DNA of 64,000 bases from Wyeomyia smithii (lineage: Eukaryota; Arthropoda; Insecta; Diptera; Culicidae): positions 201,333,136 to 201,397,135 of the forward strand of contig NC_073695.1 of the NCBI RefSeq assembly GCF_029784165.1, in the 5' to 3' direction. The notes under the pieces were generated by a model. It searched no databases. It saw only the letters and a program-made list of their open reading frames with translations, and had not been told where the DNA came from. Position 1 is the stretch's first letter, and each line of letters begins with the position of its first letter. Positions 20,796-32,901 of this stretch are shown here, in pieces. A program made the translations under genes and the position numbers.

Positions 20796-22151
20796 CTACA
20801 AAACAGATTTTATGTGTGAAATACAAAGCCTTTTAAACTCCGCCATTGTTGCTGCACGTTTCACTTGTCTGGGCATCGAATTGAAAAAGTTAATTCCTTT
20901 ATACAACCGAGAGCTCTGTGATCTACTAAATAAAAAGTGTGGTGTTCTAGCGTCTTCCGCGTTTCTAGTGTTGTACCTATAAAAATCACTTCCCCTATCA
21001 ATTCGATCACACAAATATCGAGGCAGCATATTATTAAAAATTTTATAAAGGAACACCATTGTCAAAAAATATACTCGTTGCTTCACAGAAAGCCATTGCA
21101 ACGCATCCAGCATGAAAATCGAGGAAGTGTATCTATTACATCTTAATATTAATCGCATTACTATATTTTGTAACCGCTGTAATCTCAATATTTGTGTATT
21201 ATTTGCAAGGAATAAGATGGATGAGCAAAAGTCTATATGTGGTGAAATGATTGACTTATACAACAAAATTTTACTACTAACAGTCAATTCATTTTTTAAA
21301 CGGCACAAAATACCGTATTTTTTAGCCATTTTTCTGATGACGTTGTCAATGTGAGACTTGAAAGTTAACTTGTCATCAATGATTACTCCAAGATATTTTA
21401 ACTCATTCACGCGATCAATCGTCTCACCATTAATTGCAATATTTACGTCTGGTCTGGAGTTGGCCGAAGAAATAATCAAATATTTAGTTTTGCTAATGTT
21501 TAGCTTAAGTTGTTTAAAATTTAACCAATTCGCCAGATAATGTAAGTCTTGGTTTAAAAGTGTTTCAACATCATTTGGATTTTTAGCCGCAGTGAACAGA
21601 ACAGTGTCGTCGGCAAATAAATTTACATCACAAAACCGTAAAACTCGCTTCATGACATTAATATAAATTATAAACAAAATGGGCCCTAAAACACTTCCTT
21701 GCGGTACACCCAGTGTATTAGCAATGGAAACTGATTCAGAATCATAAAAACGAGTCTTCTGAGTTCTAGCACACAAATAGCTTTCAAACCATTTATATGC
21801 TGTCCCTACGATACCAAAGCGCTTTAATGTTTGCAACAATAAGGGCCTAGAAATTGTTTCAAAAGCGCGTTTTAGATCCAGAAACACCGCAAAAATAGTT
21901 TCTTTAGCCTCGATTTTCTCTTTCCATTTTGCTAACACCAAATTCAATGCAGACTCACAAGAGTGTCCCTCTCGATAACCTGATTGTTCTGGGATCAGCA
22001 AATCATTACTGTTTAAATAATGCATTAGCTGGCCTTTAACAATTAGCTCCAAAACTTTCTCTAATGTGTGCAGTATATTAATGGGGCGGAACTCTTCGGC
22101 TTTATCCGTCCCAGTAATTTTGGGGATAGGAACCACAAGAGATTCCTTCAA
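20796..22151 (-). pseudogene. reverse transcriptase of CR1/Jockey-type LINE
   Basis: A 451-codon open frame. It has a FRPINILHTLEKVLE fingers motif, an EQSGYREGHSCESAL motif, FLDLKRAFETI (the first catalytic Asp region; Glu replaces the usual Asp after AF), GVPQGSVLGPILFIIYIN, and the catalytic FADD in LFADDTVL. A LKYLGVIID thumb motif and a C-terminal domain ending before 20796 follow. Upstream coding (22148-22603) is in another frame just across a break, so it is a fragment of a formerly longer ORF2. It is part of a transposon, not a host gene. Confidence 0.8.
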
Positions 22152-22603
22152 ACTTCAGGCACGTGCCCTGTTTGTAAAGATTCGTTAACAAGGTCCAGCA
22201 GGTCGTGTCCAATTACATGAAAGCAATCTTGTATTCTTTTTGCGTTGACATTGTCGATACCAGCCGATCTCTTCAAAGAGAAACAAATATCTTTCAACTC
22301 TGCAAAAGTAATAGGATGAAAACCATCAAATCTACAGTTATTATGGATCGGCTGTATTATCTCGTCAGGTTCATTGACCACATCAATACTTTGATTGATC
22401 GATTGAGCACCTTCAACGAAATAACTGTTAAATTTATTTGCAATAACTCGCGCGGAGTTTTCCTCAATACCATTAAAAGTTATGGACTGTGATAATGTAT
22501 TATTACTTTTCATTAATTTTTTTAAAGTTTTCCATAACTCTTTGCTGTTATTTTGATGTTGATCGATCTTCCGTTGTATATATGCACATCTAACCTTTTT
22601 CAA
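22148..22603 (-). pseudogene. LINE ORF2 linker between endonuclease and RT
   Basis: 151 codons with KELWKTLKKLM and a C-terminal RSAGIDNVNAKRIQDCF segment, which matches the SPGPDGI-like entry into the RT fingers (Gly-Ile-Asp retained). It directly precedes the RT frame and is separated from it by a frame change at about 22150. Confidence 0.65.
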
Positions 22604-22639
22604 GGTGCGTGAATATATGTTTCGCGACGCGGTGTACCT

Positions 22640-23300
22640 GTTCCAATCATCGTTATCATTACTTCTACAAAATTTTTATAACATTTATCTCTTTTACGTT
22701 TTAAACGCACAAGATCTAAAGAGTACCAGCTGTTCGAATTTTGTAACTCAACAAATTTCTCGAAACAAGCTGAGACATTGCTTGTTTTGAATAACTATTC
22801 CAGCACTTTATTTTTACTTTATCCTCTCGGTTTTGATCGTTTTCAATTGAAATACAAATTGTCTCATGGTCTGTTATTTTATAATCGGCCTCTGTGAAGG
22901 AATTACCATTATCAAAATTGGAGAACACATGATCAATCAAGGTACGAGAGTGTCTGGAAATTCTTGTAAATTGAAAAACTGTTTGTCTTAGATTGAAAAA
23001 CCGACTAATTGCTTGAATTGATTCGAGTTCGATCCACCAAGCCAATCAATATTGAAATCACCAGCAATTACGTTTAATTTATTCAAATCAACAAAATTTT
23101 CCCACCAGTTATCTAAAATTTACAAAAAACGTTGGTCACTCGAACTGGGGGAATGCTAGACTATTCCAAAATTTCCCATCGTCATGCCTCTCTGAACTGA
23201 TATTCCCAGGAACCAATTGTTTTCGACAGATTCGTTTGATAATATGTTGAACTTGACTGATTCCTTGGCGTAAATAGCAACCCCACCAGTATGTCTGGAA
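22640..23300 (-). pseudogene. LINE ORF2 endonuclease domain (decayed)
   Basis: Pieces in different frames give GGVAIYAKES (about 23285-23255), AGDFNIDWLG (about 23070-23040), DHVFSNFDNGNSF and ITDHETICISIEN (22940-22850). These correspond to the conserved blocks of apurinic-type LINE endonucleases, including the GDFN and the terminal SDH-like TDH motif. At least two frame breaks exist. Confidence 0.65.
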
Positions 23301-23493
23301 TGTGAAAGGCAAAAAGCAACTTTATAATCTTATATTATCTTTATAATCTTATATTTATCTTGGAAATTTGCATTATATATACCTCTGAAAGGTGGAGATT
23401 TCTGGGAAGCCATCGAACCCAAGAAAAAGAACAATGGAAGTTTGGAAGTGTTGAATCTTGTCTAGAATAAAAAGGTTAAAGGAAAGGTTATCC

Positions 23494-23553
23494 TGTAGGG
23501 TAACCCCGGGTTACCCTATCAGGAATTGTGATATTTTTCGAGATCAACCGACG
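23494..23553 (-). repeat. 60 bp LTR-end repeat, copy 1
   Basis: It matches 35224-35283 with one mismatch (A/G). It begins TGTAGGGTAACC and contains the near-palindrome AGGGTAACC-CCG-GGTTACCCT. Read on the minus strand it would be the extreme 3' end of an LTR, finishing CCCTACA. Confidence 0.65.
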
Positions 23554-24525
23554 GTTAACGTATTTGGACCTTGGGTGTCCGGCGGTGGAGGTATTCGTCG
23601 CCTGGTGATATCGTCATCTGTGTAGTCGGTTGAATACCCGGAGCGCCGTGCGCGCCGTCATAGTGGAGGCTCGCCCGGTCCGCCGCGTTCGAGTTTGTGT
23701 TTGTGTATTCCTTCTTTGGCGGGGGCTCCGCCCTGCGTTTTCCGCGTTTGCTTTCCTACTTGCGCACTTTCCATACTGCGCATGCAGCTGGGTGCCTGGT
23801 TGATGCTATTTTACGTTGGGTTGCCCCTGCTATATTATTACGGGGGTCAATAACTCTGCGTAATCCTTACTTGGCGTAAATTCAAAGCTTAGCCGGTCAA
23901 TTCATTGGACCAGTAGGGTGTCAGCTGATTTCGTTGGCTTGACCTACTTTTGTCTCGGGGTGCTGTACCTTGCATTGTTTTGCTTGCAATGTTTCCACTC
24001 CGTTTGTTTGATGTGAATGATGTGAATGCAAACCTGAATTTTGCAATTCAATTGGGGTCGGCCAGGATATTGTCCCCTTGATTTCCGATGATTGGCAATC
24101 TCCCCATAGAGTTTTTTTTTAATGCGTAACTGATGCTGTCTCGATTAGTCTGAGCTAAACCAGATCGATAACTGATGTCTGGTTAGCTCTCGCCCATTTT
24201 TCTTTTGGTTGTCTGGGATCTGTGTTGAATTGGCGGCTTTGCCGCGTTCGCAATTCCTCCCTTGGTCTAGAAACTGGAGGCTGGTGGTTGTCCTCTCCTT
24301 GATACTGCGCGAAATACCTCACCCGCCATCGACTCCCACCATCCGGTCTCCCCTTAGCGCCAACTGCTGTCGTCTGGCGACTCGGTGGCATCTCCTCGTG
24401 GTCTGTAGAGTCCGCAATCCTTGATTCACTCATCTCGTCGTTTGGCTGCTTGGTGTCTCTCCTTTTCTGTTTTATCTTACGTGCTAACCCTGCTAAGCAA
24501 GCGGTGCATTTATTTTTTTGCTGAT
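23554..24525 (-). mobile_element. LTR-retroelement debris, candidate 3' LTR and adjoining sequence
   Basis: GC-rich sequence (23554-24100) follows the LTR-end repeat and may be the rest of a 3' LTR. It has no match in the 35 kb copy. At 24433-24155 the minus strand has a 92-codon Arg/Gln/Pro-rich frame with no domain I recognise. Its position before the putative LTR would suit the end of a retroelement ORF. Confidence 0.35.
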
Positions 24526-26214
24526 CCCAAGTAACAATTTAAGTCGTATTGCATTCTTTTAGCGGTTTTCATGACCAATTCCGCAAAATTGCTGTTAAAA
24601 CTAAAAATACTATCAGAACCTCCTGATAACCGCTATAAGTTTGCTTTACAGCCAGGTGGCCCACCCTTGCTAAGCTTATTGAATCAATTATAAGAATGGC
24701 AATAAAACTGCTTTAAAACCACATGGAAAGAGTACCGCATACTATAAGCAGCTGGCATTACCTCTTTAAGAGCGCAATAAGTTTGGTTGCATTATTGCGC
24801 TCTGCTACTTGCCACAATAAGTCCAAATCAACTTTTCATTACTTGACAGCAACCGTAATAAGTTGATTTGTTGTGCCGTTCCTGCACACACACCAGAACA
24901 TCACGCCACTTATTGTAATAATGAAATCTCTCGTCGTGAGAGAAATGTTTCACCTGTGTTGGTTATCATCGTGCAATCGACTTTATTTGATGGTGATATT
25001 GTAGAAAGATAAGGAATAAGGAGGGGTTTTTGGTAGGTTTTGTAGCTCTCAAGCATATGCGCATGAAATTTTGTCGTGCATTTTGCGATCATAGGCGCCT
25101 AAAATTTATGCGCCATCAAAATAGTACGGGCTTACAAAAATGATCTCATTGTTAGCAAAAATGAATTGGATTGTTTCAGCTCAGTTTTTCAGAAAAAAAA
25201 TCTAGCCGTGTTCTTAAATACAGAGATAGATCAAAATCAACTTTGGATATTCAATATATTTGTTAGTCAGACGACGATTCGATTTTCGTTTCAAGATTAT
25301 AAAAAGTTTCAAAAATATCAATATGGCGCGGTTGGTAATGAGTTGGCATTAATCGTAGCCGCAACAAGCCTAGTTCAATGATATATATGTTGTAAGGTGC
25401 GGCAAAGGTTGGATGCCTGCATTATTAGAGAAAAATATGGTAAATCCCTGAGGCCTAGACAACTTTATTGTTATGAAAAATCTGACATCACACCGACGGC
25501 AATGAGAAATCAACAAATTTTGGTATAAATAGAGAGGTGCACGAAAAATGCAACGATACATACTTAGTTTAATTGAATATTGAATATATTTCGAAAGTGT
25601 CTTGCCCCTACCTTATTTTTAAGGACGCATAATTTAACGACATAGGAAATTATTTTCAACCAAAGCAAGACAAACTGGCGATAAAATTTTGAAAAAAAAC
25701 TACCGAAAAGTACTAAGTTTGCTGTGTTACTTTATTAGATTTTTGGAGTTCTACGTCATCAATGTTCACAAATGCGCTGCAAGATGCTCTAAAGCATTTT
25801 ACACACATCTTACGGAGACTGCGACAGAATTCTGCATCACACTAAACCAACTCAGCCGCTTTTGTCTCACCTGTATGTATATCATTGCCTGCATATATTT
25901 GTTCACAAGTTTGACAGGTTAAAACGGGGCATTTGAATGACCGCAATAAAACTGGTTTCTATGTTATATGACAGCAAGTTGGAGTGGTTTTATGGGGCAA
26001 TAGATAGTAATAATAAAACCAATAATAAAGCAAAATCGCATTGACTCTTGCCGGTATTATTGGAAGTTTTATTAGAGTTTTATTGACAGCTATCAGTGTT
26101 CATTACGACTTGCTATTTTTGGCAACGGGTTTAACCGCCATAAAACCGTTGGTAATATTCATTGCTGTGATAAAACCGTTAGAAAACCAAGTAGCTATAG
26201 AATTGTTACTTGGG
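24526..26214. mobile_element. 1.69 kb DNA element with CCCAAGTAACAATT TIRs
   Basis: Perfect 14 bp inverted repeats: CCCAAGTAACAATT at 24526-24539 and AATTGTTACTTGGG at 26201-26214. AT flanks both ends. The inner ends share degenerate motifs such as ATAAAACCGTT/AGCGGTTTT and GCAATAA. No open frame resembles a transposase, so it is probably a non-autonomous derivative. It sits inside the LTR debris. Confidence 0.7.
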
Positions 26215-27671
<1,457 letters not shown>

Positions 27672-27880
27672 CAATCACAATTTCACTATTTTTAATTGCC
27701 CTTCTTGTTACTTCCCGTTCGTCTTTTATAGAGCCATTGGCCATTTCTTTTTACGTCTGCCTCGCACTAACGAGGTCATCTGTACTCTGTCTATTTATCC
27801 CATGTTTAAATTTGCATTTTATATATAAAAAAAAATGCTCCGTGTTTATTGCCCACTTTTTTTCCTTGTTTTTTGCATAA

Positions 27881-29214
27881 TCACACAATAGGTCTTTTTT
27901 TTTGCTGTAAATTCCCGTCTAATGTTATCCTGTAGGACTGGCTAAATTTCTGCCGGGGACCTTTGGTCGTGTTTTCCACTTGTGTTCGCTCCATCCTGGT
28001 GCCCCGCGCCTCCGTCGCTGCACCGCAGTGGAGCTCTTTCCGTCCCGTATCTTGTTCCTTGCATTCGTTCACCCATGCTATCTCGTACATGTGATCTGTC
28101 GCCTGCGTATCGGTGGTGACCCCGGTGTCGCAGCCTTGCACCTCCTGCCCGGTCATCTCCCGCGGCGCTATTTTTCCCTGATTAAAATTGTCCAGCCTGA
28201 TTATGTCTTGTTTGCTTAGTCTCCTGCGTCGCCCTAGCGGGTCCGCATTCCTAGACTCTGCTCGCTTCTCCGGCACATTCTCAATTATGGTACTGCGTGC
28301 GCAGCAGGCCACCCTGCCTTTGCAAAGGTATACGGCAAGTATAAAAGCTGTCACAGTACCCATCACAACTGGTATGCTCGTCCACGGGTTGACCAGTGGG
28401 GCATATACTAAGTTTGATAGTTTTGGGACGTCCGATTTCACGTCTTCCACGTCGATAAGCATTAATTTCATAAGCACCACGTACACTAGCTGCTCCTCCG
28501 ATCCATCCTTTGGAATTTTATTGGCAAAGTGTTGTATATGAAAGATAAACGCTTCCAACTCGTCTGCTGAACCTTTATAATCCGGAATACACTGGCTCGC
28601 TCGGTCAAGTGGGAACTCCGCCATATTTCTGTTTGTAATAGAGATCAAGTTCTTTAAATGCATTTCAAAGCTAGAGATGTCTTGTGTATTTATTTTGTTT
28701 ATTCGTTCGCTTTTTTCAGAAACTCCGCCTCTAGCCTTTCTAGTTTCTCTAGCAGACCGGAACAATTCTGCTCCTTCCCTTTTTCTTTACCTTCTTCTAC
28801 TCCGTCCGGTTCAACTAAGGTTGATGAAAATGGCGGCTCGTTAAACGGTACAGACCGTTCCAGGTCATTCAAATGCTCCTCTGAGAGCCCTGACGTTACT
28901 AGCTCCAGACAGTTTTCAGAGAATCTCCTAGACCTGTTTGCTTCTGGAACAATCGCCGAGTTGTCCAAGATCCTGAGAGCTAGACCCGCTTTCGACTGAA
29001 CAAGCGTGTATTGGTCGGTCAGTCTATTCCAGTGCTCAGATGGCACCTTAGAGTTTTCGTATTCTTTTAATATATCCGTAAACTCGTTGACGGCGTCGCT
29101 TATTAATTTCTTTCTATTCGCGACTGCTGCGCGCGTTCGCGGTCTATTAACGTTATTACTAAGATTATAATACTCCTGGCTCACATAATCTTTCATTTCC
29201 TTCAATCTAGACAT
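27881..29214 (-). pseudogene. LTR-retroelement gag-like ORFs joined to an env-like transmembrane tail
   Basis: Two overlapping minus-strand frames: 29214-28699 (171 codons, Lys/Glu-rich, coiled-coil-like) and 28765-27881 (294 codons), offset by a frame change at about 28700-28760. The first plus the start of the second resemble a gag of Ty3/gypsy-type elements: a basic helical N-terminus, then an IPDYKGSADELEAFIFHI segment. After about residue 105 of the second frame the character changes abruptly. A hydrophobic span (IPVVMGTVTAFILAVYLC) with a following basic, Cys-containing tail looks like the membrane anchor of an envelope-like protein. No protease, RT or integrase lies between, so I infer an internal deletion that left an open junction. 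The element family is uncertain. Confidence 0.45.
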
Positions 29215-29790
29215 CTACTGGATCGTGACCTTGGCCGTGAATTCGCACAGCTGATCATAATACACAGAGACCTGCCTCAATGCATGTTCGTGACGTCACC
29301 TCCCCGACAATAACGAAGCGTGGAAAGAGAAGAGACAGTTTATTAAGGCCACTTAGTACGGCTGACCGAAGTTACCCGTACTTATTGATATCTCACGAGC
29401 GCGCTATTCGCTCTCCCGCTCTTATACGGGGTTCTCGCGATCTTCTGTGCACTGCGTTATAATATGCACAACAGGTGACAAACACCTATGCACGTACAAA
29501 TGCCCTACTGCGAATTTGCATAGTCATAACTGCAGCCATTAAAATAATTAATACAAATATACCCGATTTATCATGCTCGCGAGAATTCTCGCGCAACCGA
29601 AAATGCGACACCTGATCGTGTCTAAGTACCCACTCTCTGAAATGGTACTCGAGCGATGCCTCCGGTGTGCCAACCGGTGTGTGATAGGTAAATTTTGCCT
29701 CCCGTGTGTGGATCTTTTTTTTAAATTATACCACTGAGCGCGGGCGAAATATCGTTTAAATTAAATGCGCTAGCACGCACTCGTTTGGAC
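29215..29790 (-). promoter_or_regulatory. candidate 5' LTR or leader of the minus-strand retroelement
   Basis: This block upstream of the gag-like frame is much less T-rich than its surroundings. On the minus strand it shows a TATAAGAG box (near 29436), followed downstream by AATAAA (near 29340), then about 130 bp to the gag-like ATG. That order (TATA, polyadenylation signal, leader) is LTR-like. No second copy was found in the window, so this is tentative. Confidence 0.35.
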
Positions 29791-31467
29791 GCGATTACCG
29801 CTTACAAAAACCAAGGTAGAATTCTAGACAACCAAAGTGGAGAATCACCGGGGAAAAAAAGAAAACGCCGATGCGCATACTTACTGTATCTTCTCTTCCT
29901 GAAAAGAAAACCTTACTACCTACCTACCTCGTTTGACAGATCTCGTATTTCGTTGTTTCATTTCTCGATACTAAGATATATTAATATTCTTTTCAAATTG
30001 CCCGTATAACTTTCAAAGTCAAAGCTCTCTTTTTTTTCACATTATTATTCGCTCATTTTTTTTGTTTTTTTTTTTTTATTCCAACGATAAATCCTTTCTC
30101 TTTTTTTTTATTTAACGTATATTATTTTTTTGGAATAATACTTTTATTTTTTTATTTGTTATTTTTTTTTTTAGTACTTCATTATTTTTTTCCTTTATAA
30201 AAGTCTTTTCCGCTCCTTTTTTTTTCTTTTCTGGGCTTTTTCAAACTCTTTTTATTTCACCTATACCTTTTTTGTATCATAAGAGGAAATATGAAACAAC
30301 GAAAAGAAAACTCTTTAGTTGACCCTTGTACATCCAGACCGTTCCTCCTGAAAACACTTAGAATTGACTACGCGCGTGGAACACAAGCTCCCGTAAGCCT
30401 CTATCCTAACGCGTTCTCGGTAATGACTAACGGATTTTTTCTTCCCTATTAAACAACCCGGCAAATCTCAACATCGGGCAATTTTCTTCTATGCATAATT
30501 TCAAATTTCGTAAGTTACTGTGATGGGTCATTCACCGAAAACCTTACACCTTCAACCATTCTAGATTATTCCATAAATTGTCGTGATGGATGCACTCATC
30601 ACAAAAAAAACAAAAGCTTCCGCGTTATATCATTTCCACGTTATTTAGAATACAAAATTCACTTACCCAAGCAGCATACTTATCCTGAAAGTTAATTTTT
30701 TTTTCGAGTCGTACAATTTTAGTCTTCAAAAGTGTCTCCTAAAGCACGATCCCACTCACTTCACCGTTGTTTAGCTGAGTTCTGTTGAACAGCAAATTAC
30801 GATCTTGGATTACACCACAGACGAGTTTTTTTTTCCTTTTGTCTTCGCTTCACTTGAGCTTCTTCTTGTCTGCTGTTCCGCTAATCTTCTTTCTTCCAAC
30901 ACACTCCACGCACTACTATACTGCAGAGGGAGAAATTGCAGTCCTAAGCTGAACCGACTTCCACTACTGTTTCTGGCCACTTCTAACTAGTTCCGGGTGT
31001 TACAAATATCACACGCGCAATGCGCAGCACTTCCGTGATAAAATATAAGCAGAAACTTCCACTTGCAACTTTTAAAACATGGTTTTCTCCTCAGATAGAA
31101 TCAAATGACGAATTCGTACAACTTTTGCTTTGTTAGGAATTTTCTCCAGATATATTTTTTCTTTTTTTTTTGTTTTGCCTTTTTACCCAACTTCTTTATA
31201 TTTCACTACACTCTAGCCTCTTCTAGGCTGCTGTCCTGACAATCTCCCCGTTTTTTTTCGCTTCACTTGGTGACGATTTTTCCTCATAGAGTGTGATAAA
31301 TCATTGGCTCCGTAGCTTTTACAAAACTGCTATTTACACTAACACTTTACACTCGCAACAATCACCCTTTATGTCGACGTTTTTTTTCGATTTCCGCTTT
31401 TTCTTATTTCTTCCCCTCTCTCACTAGCACCACTACTTTCCAAACTTCTGAAGCCTTGAGAAATTGT
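29791..31467. other. T-rich non-coding DNA
   Basis: Long T8-T13 runs on the + strand, no gene. Like 26215-27504 and 34585-35220 it is probably decayed sequence of the minus-strand retroelement. TATATTTCACTACACTC-type motifs recur at 31197 and 34868. Confidence 0.4.
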
Positions 31468-32478
31468 TAGGGTAAAGAGGTATAAAACGCCCCCCCCCCC
31501 CCCCCTGGGCGAAACGCCCCAGTCCTTTTTTTCGGGAATATGCGAATATTAAAATACGAAAATATTGAGAATCCTTAGTGTTTCATGTAACTAGTATACT
31601 ATGCAAGTTTACCTGTTGTCACTAGCAACCAAACAGAGAGAAAAAAACAACTTTGGTTTGAAGTGCCTCGGCTCTAATTTTCAGCATCATCTACGTAAGG
31701 TTTTTTTTGTTAATTAATATAGTTTAGCTCGCGTTATTTGCGCTTAATCCTGTTAAGTGAACCAATAAGCAGCTGTATCAAGTGGAGAAACGGTAAGATT
31801 TGCCTAAATTGCTAAAATATTTATTAATTTCGGCAATGCCCTGCTTCCAGTCGGGGTAATATGCCCTATTGCTGGTGCAACCTAACCGTGCATTCTTGTT
31901 TCGTAGATGGCACGTACACCTATTCGTAAACCGACAAAAAGGCGGTCGTGGAACATTTAGAATCTGTCCCGAGCCATGAAAGCCATACACCTCGGTTTGT
32001 CTGAAACTCAAGCAGCAATCCAATACGGCATTCCCAAACGTACTTTGAGGCGGTATTTATAGATTCAACGGTACATCCAGAGAATGTAAAGTTAGCTCGA
32101 CTGGGAAGTTTTGCCACAGTATTCTCACCCCAGCAGGAGGAGCAGCTGGCCGCGTACGCGATCGAAATGTGTCAATGCTTCTACGGATTAACGACTCGGA
32201 ACATGCGAAGCTTAGCGTATCAGATGGCTGAAAAAAATGGGATTCCGCATCCATTTGACAAGGAACTCAAGCTAGCTGGGCCAGATTGGCTAAAAAGTTT
32301 TCTTCAGCGTCATCCAAACATTTCCCTTCGAACACCGGAAAACACTTCTATCGCACGGGCAAGAGGCTTCAATCGTGAAAGTGTTGCGCAGATTTTCGAT
32401 CTGCTGGAACGGGTCTTTGTTGAGCATCCTTACCCACCCAGTAGAGTTATCAACGTTGACGAAACGAGTGTCGGCACT

Positions 32479-32541
32479 GTATATAGAGTGATGTTATGCT
32501 TTTGGATGTTATTTTTCACTTTTTTAAATTGTTCACTTCAG
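32479..32541 (+). other. 63 bp intron in the transposase gene
   Basis: Removal joins DETSVGT directly to VQGRKTKVLANKG, the normal continuity of this domain family. The length is a multiple of three and lacks stops, so the frame stays open whether or not it is spliced. Confidence 0.7.
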
Positions 32542-32858
32542 GTCCAGGGACGAAAGACGAAGGTACTGGCAAACAAAGGGCAACATCAAGTTGGCAGACT
32601 AGTTTCGGCAGAAAGAGGTGAAAATACGACTGTAACGATGGCCATGTCAGCTTCCGGTACGTTCATGGATCCGTTCTTCATCTTCCCGCGACAACGGATG
32701 CATGACGCACTGATGGTTGGAGCTCCACCGGAGTCCAATTTCGCTTGCAACTCCAGTGGGTGGAGTACCCTGGAGACGTTCTCTCAAAGGTTCGATAGCT
32801 TCTTGAGGTGCTATCGTCCTACAAAAGAAGATCCGGTTTTACTGATTCTAGATGGCCA

Positions 32859-32901
32859 TTCAAGCCATACTAGAATCCTGGAGGTTCTAGTATGGCTTGA
32901 A
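32859..32901. repeat. perfect 17 bp hairpin inside transposase gene
   Basis: TTCAAGCCATACTAGAA (32859-32875) and its exact complement TTCTAGTATGGCTTGAA (32885-32901) are separated by 9 nt. The reading frame changes just after it. It lies right after the LLILDGHSSH motif, replacing normal family sequence. Confidence 0.9.

Larger units (their letters stand above)
20750..23345 (-). mobile_element. CR1/Jockey-type non-LTR retrotransposon, 5'-truncated
   Basis: The minus strand carries a LINE ORF2 in several pieces. Endonuclease motifs lie at the 5' end (RHTGGVAIY near 23290, GDFNIDW near 23060, DHVFSNF and ITDHETICISI at 22990-22850). Then come a linker (22603-22148) and a 451-codon uninterrupted RT (22151-20796). 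The endonuclease start is missing before about 23345, and no ORF1 is seen. There is an AATAAA-containing 3' end near 20765. The frame breaks in the endonuclease part and at about 22150 mean it is dead, but the RT core is intact. Confidence 0.75.

Noticed and set aside
28188..28541. 117-codon + strand frame
   Set aside because: It is antisense to the gag/env-like frame and has no domain.
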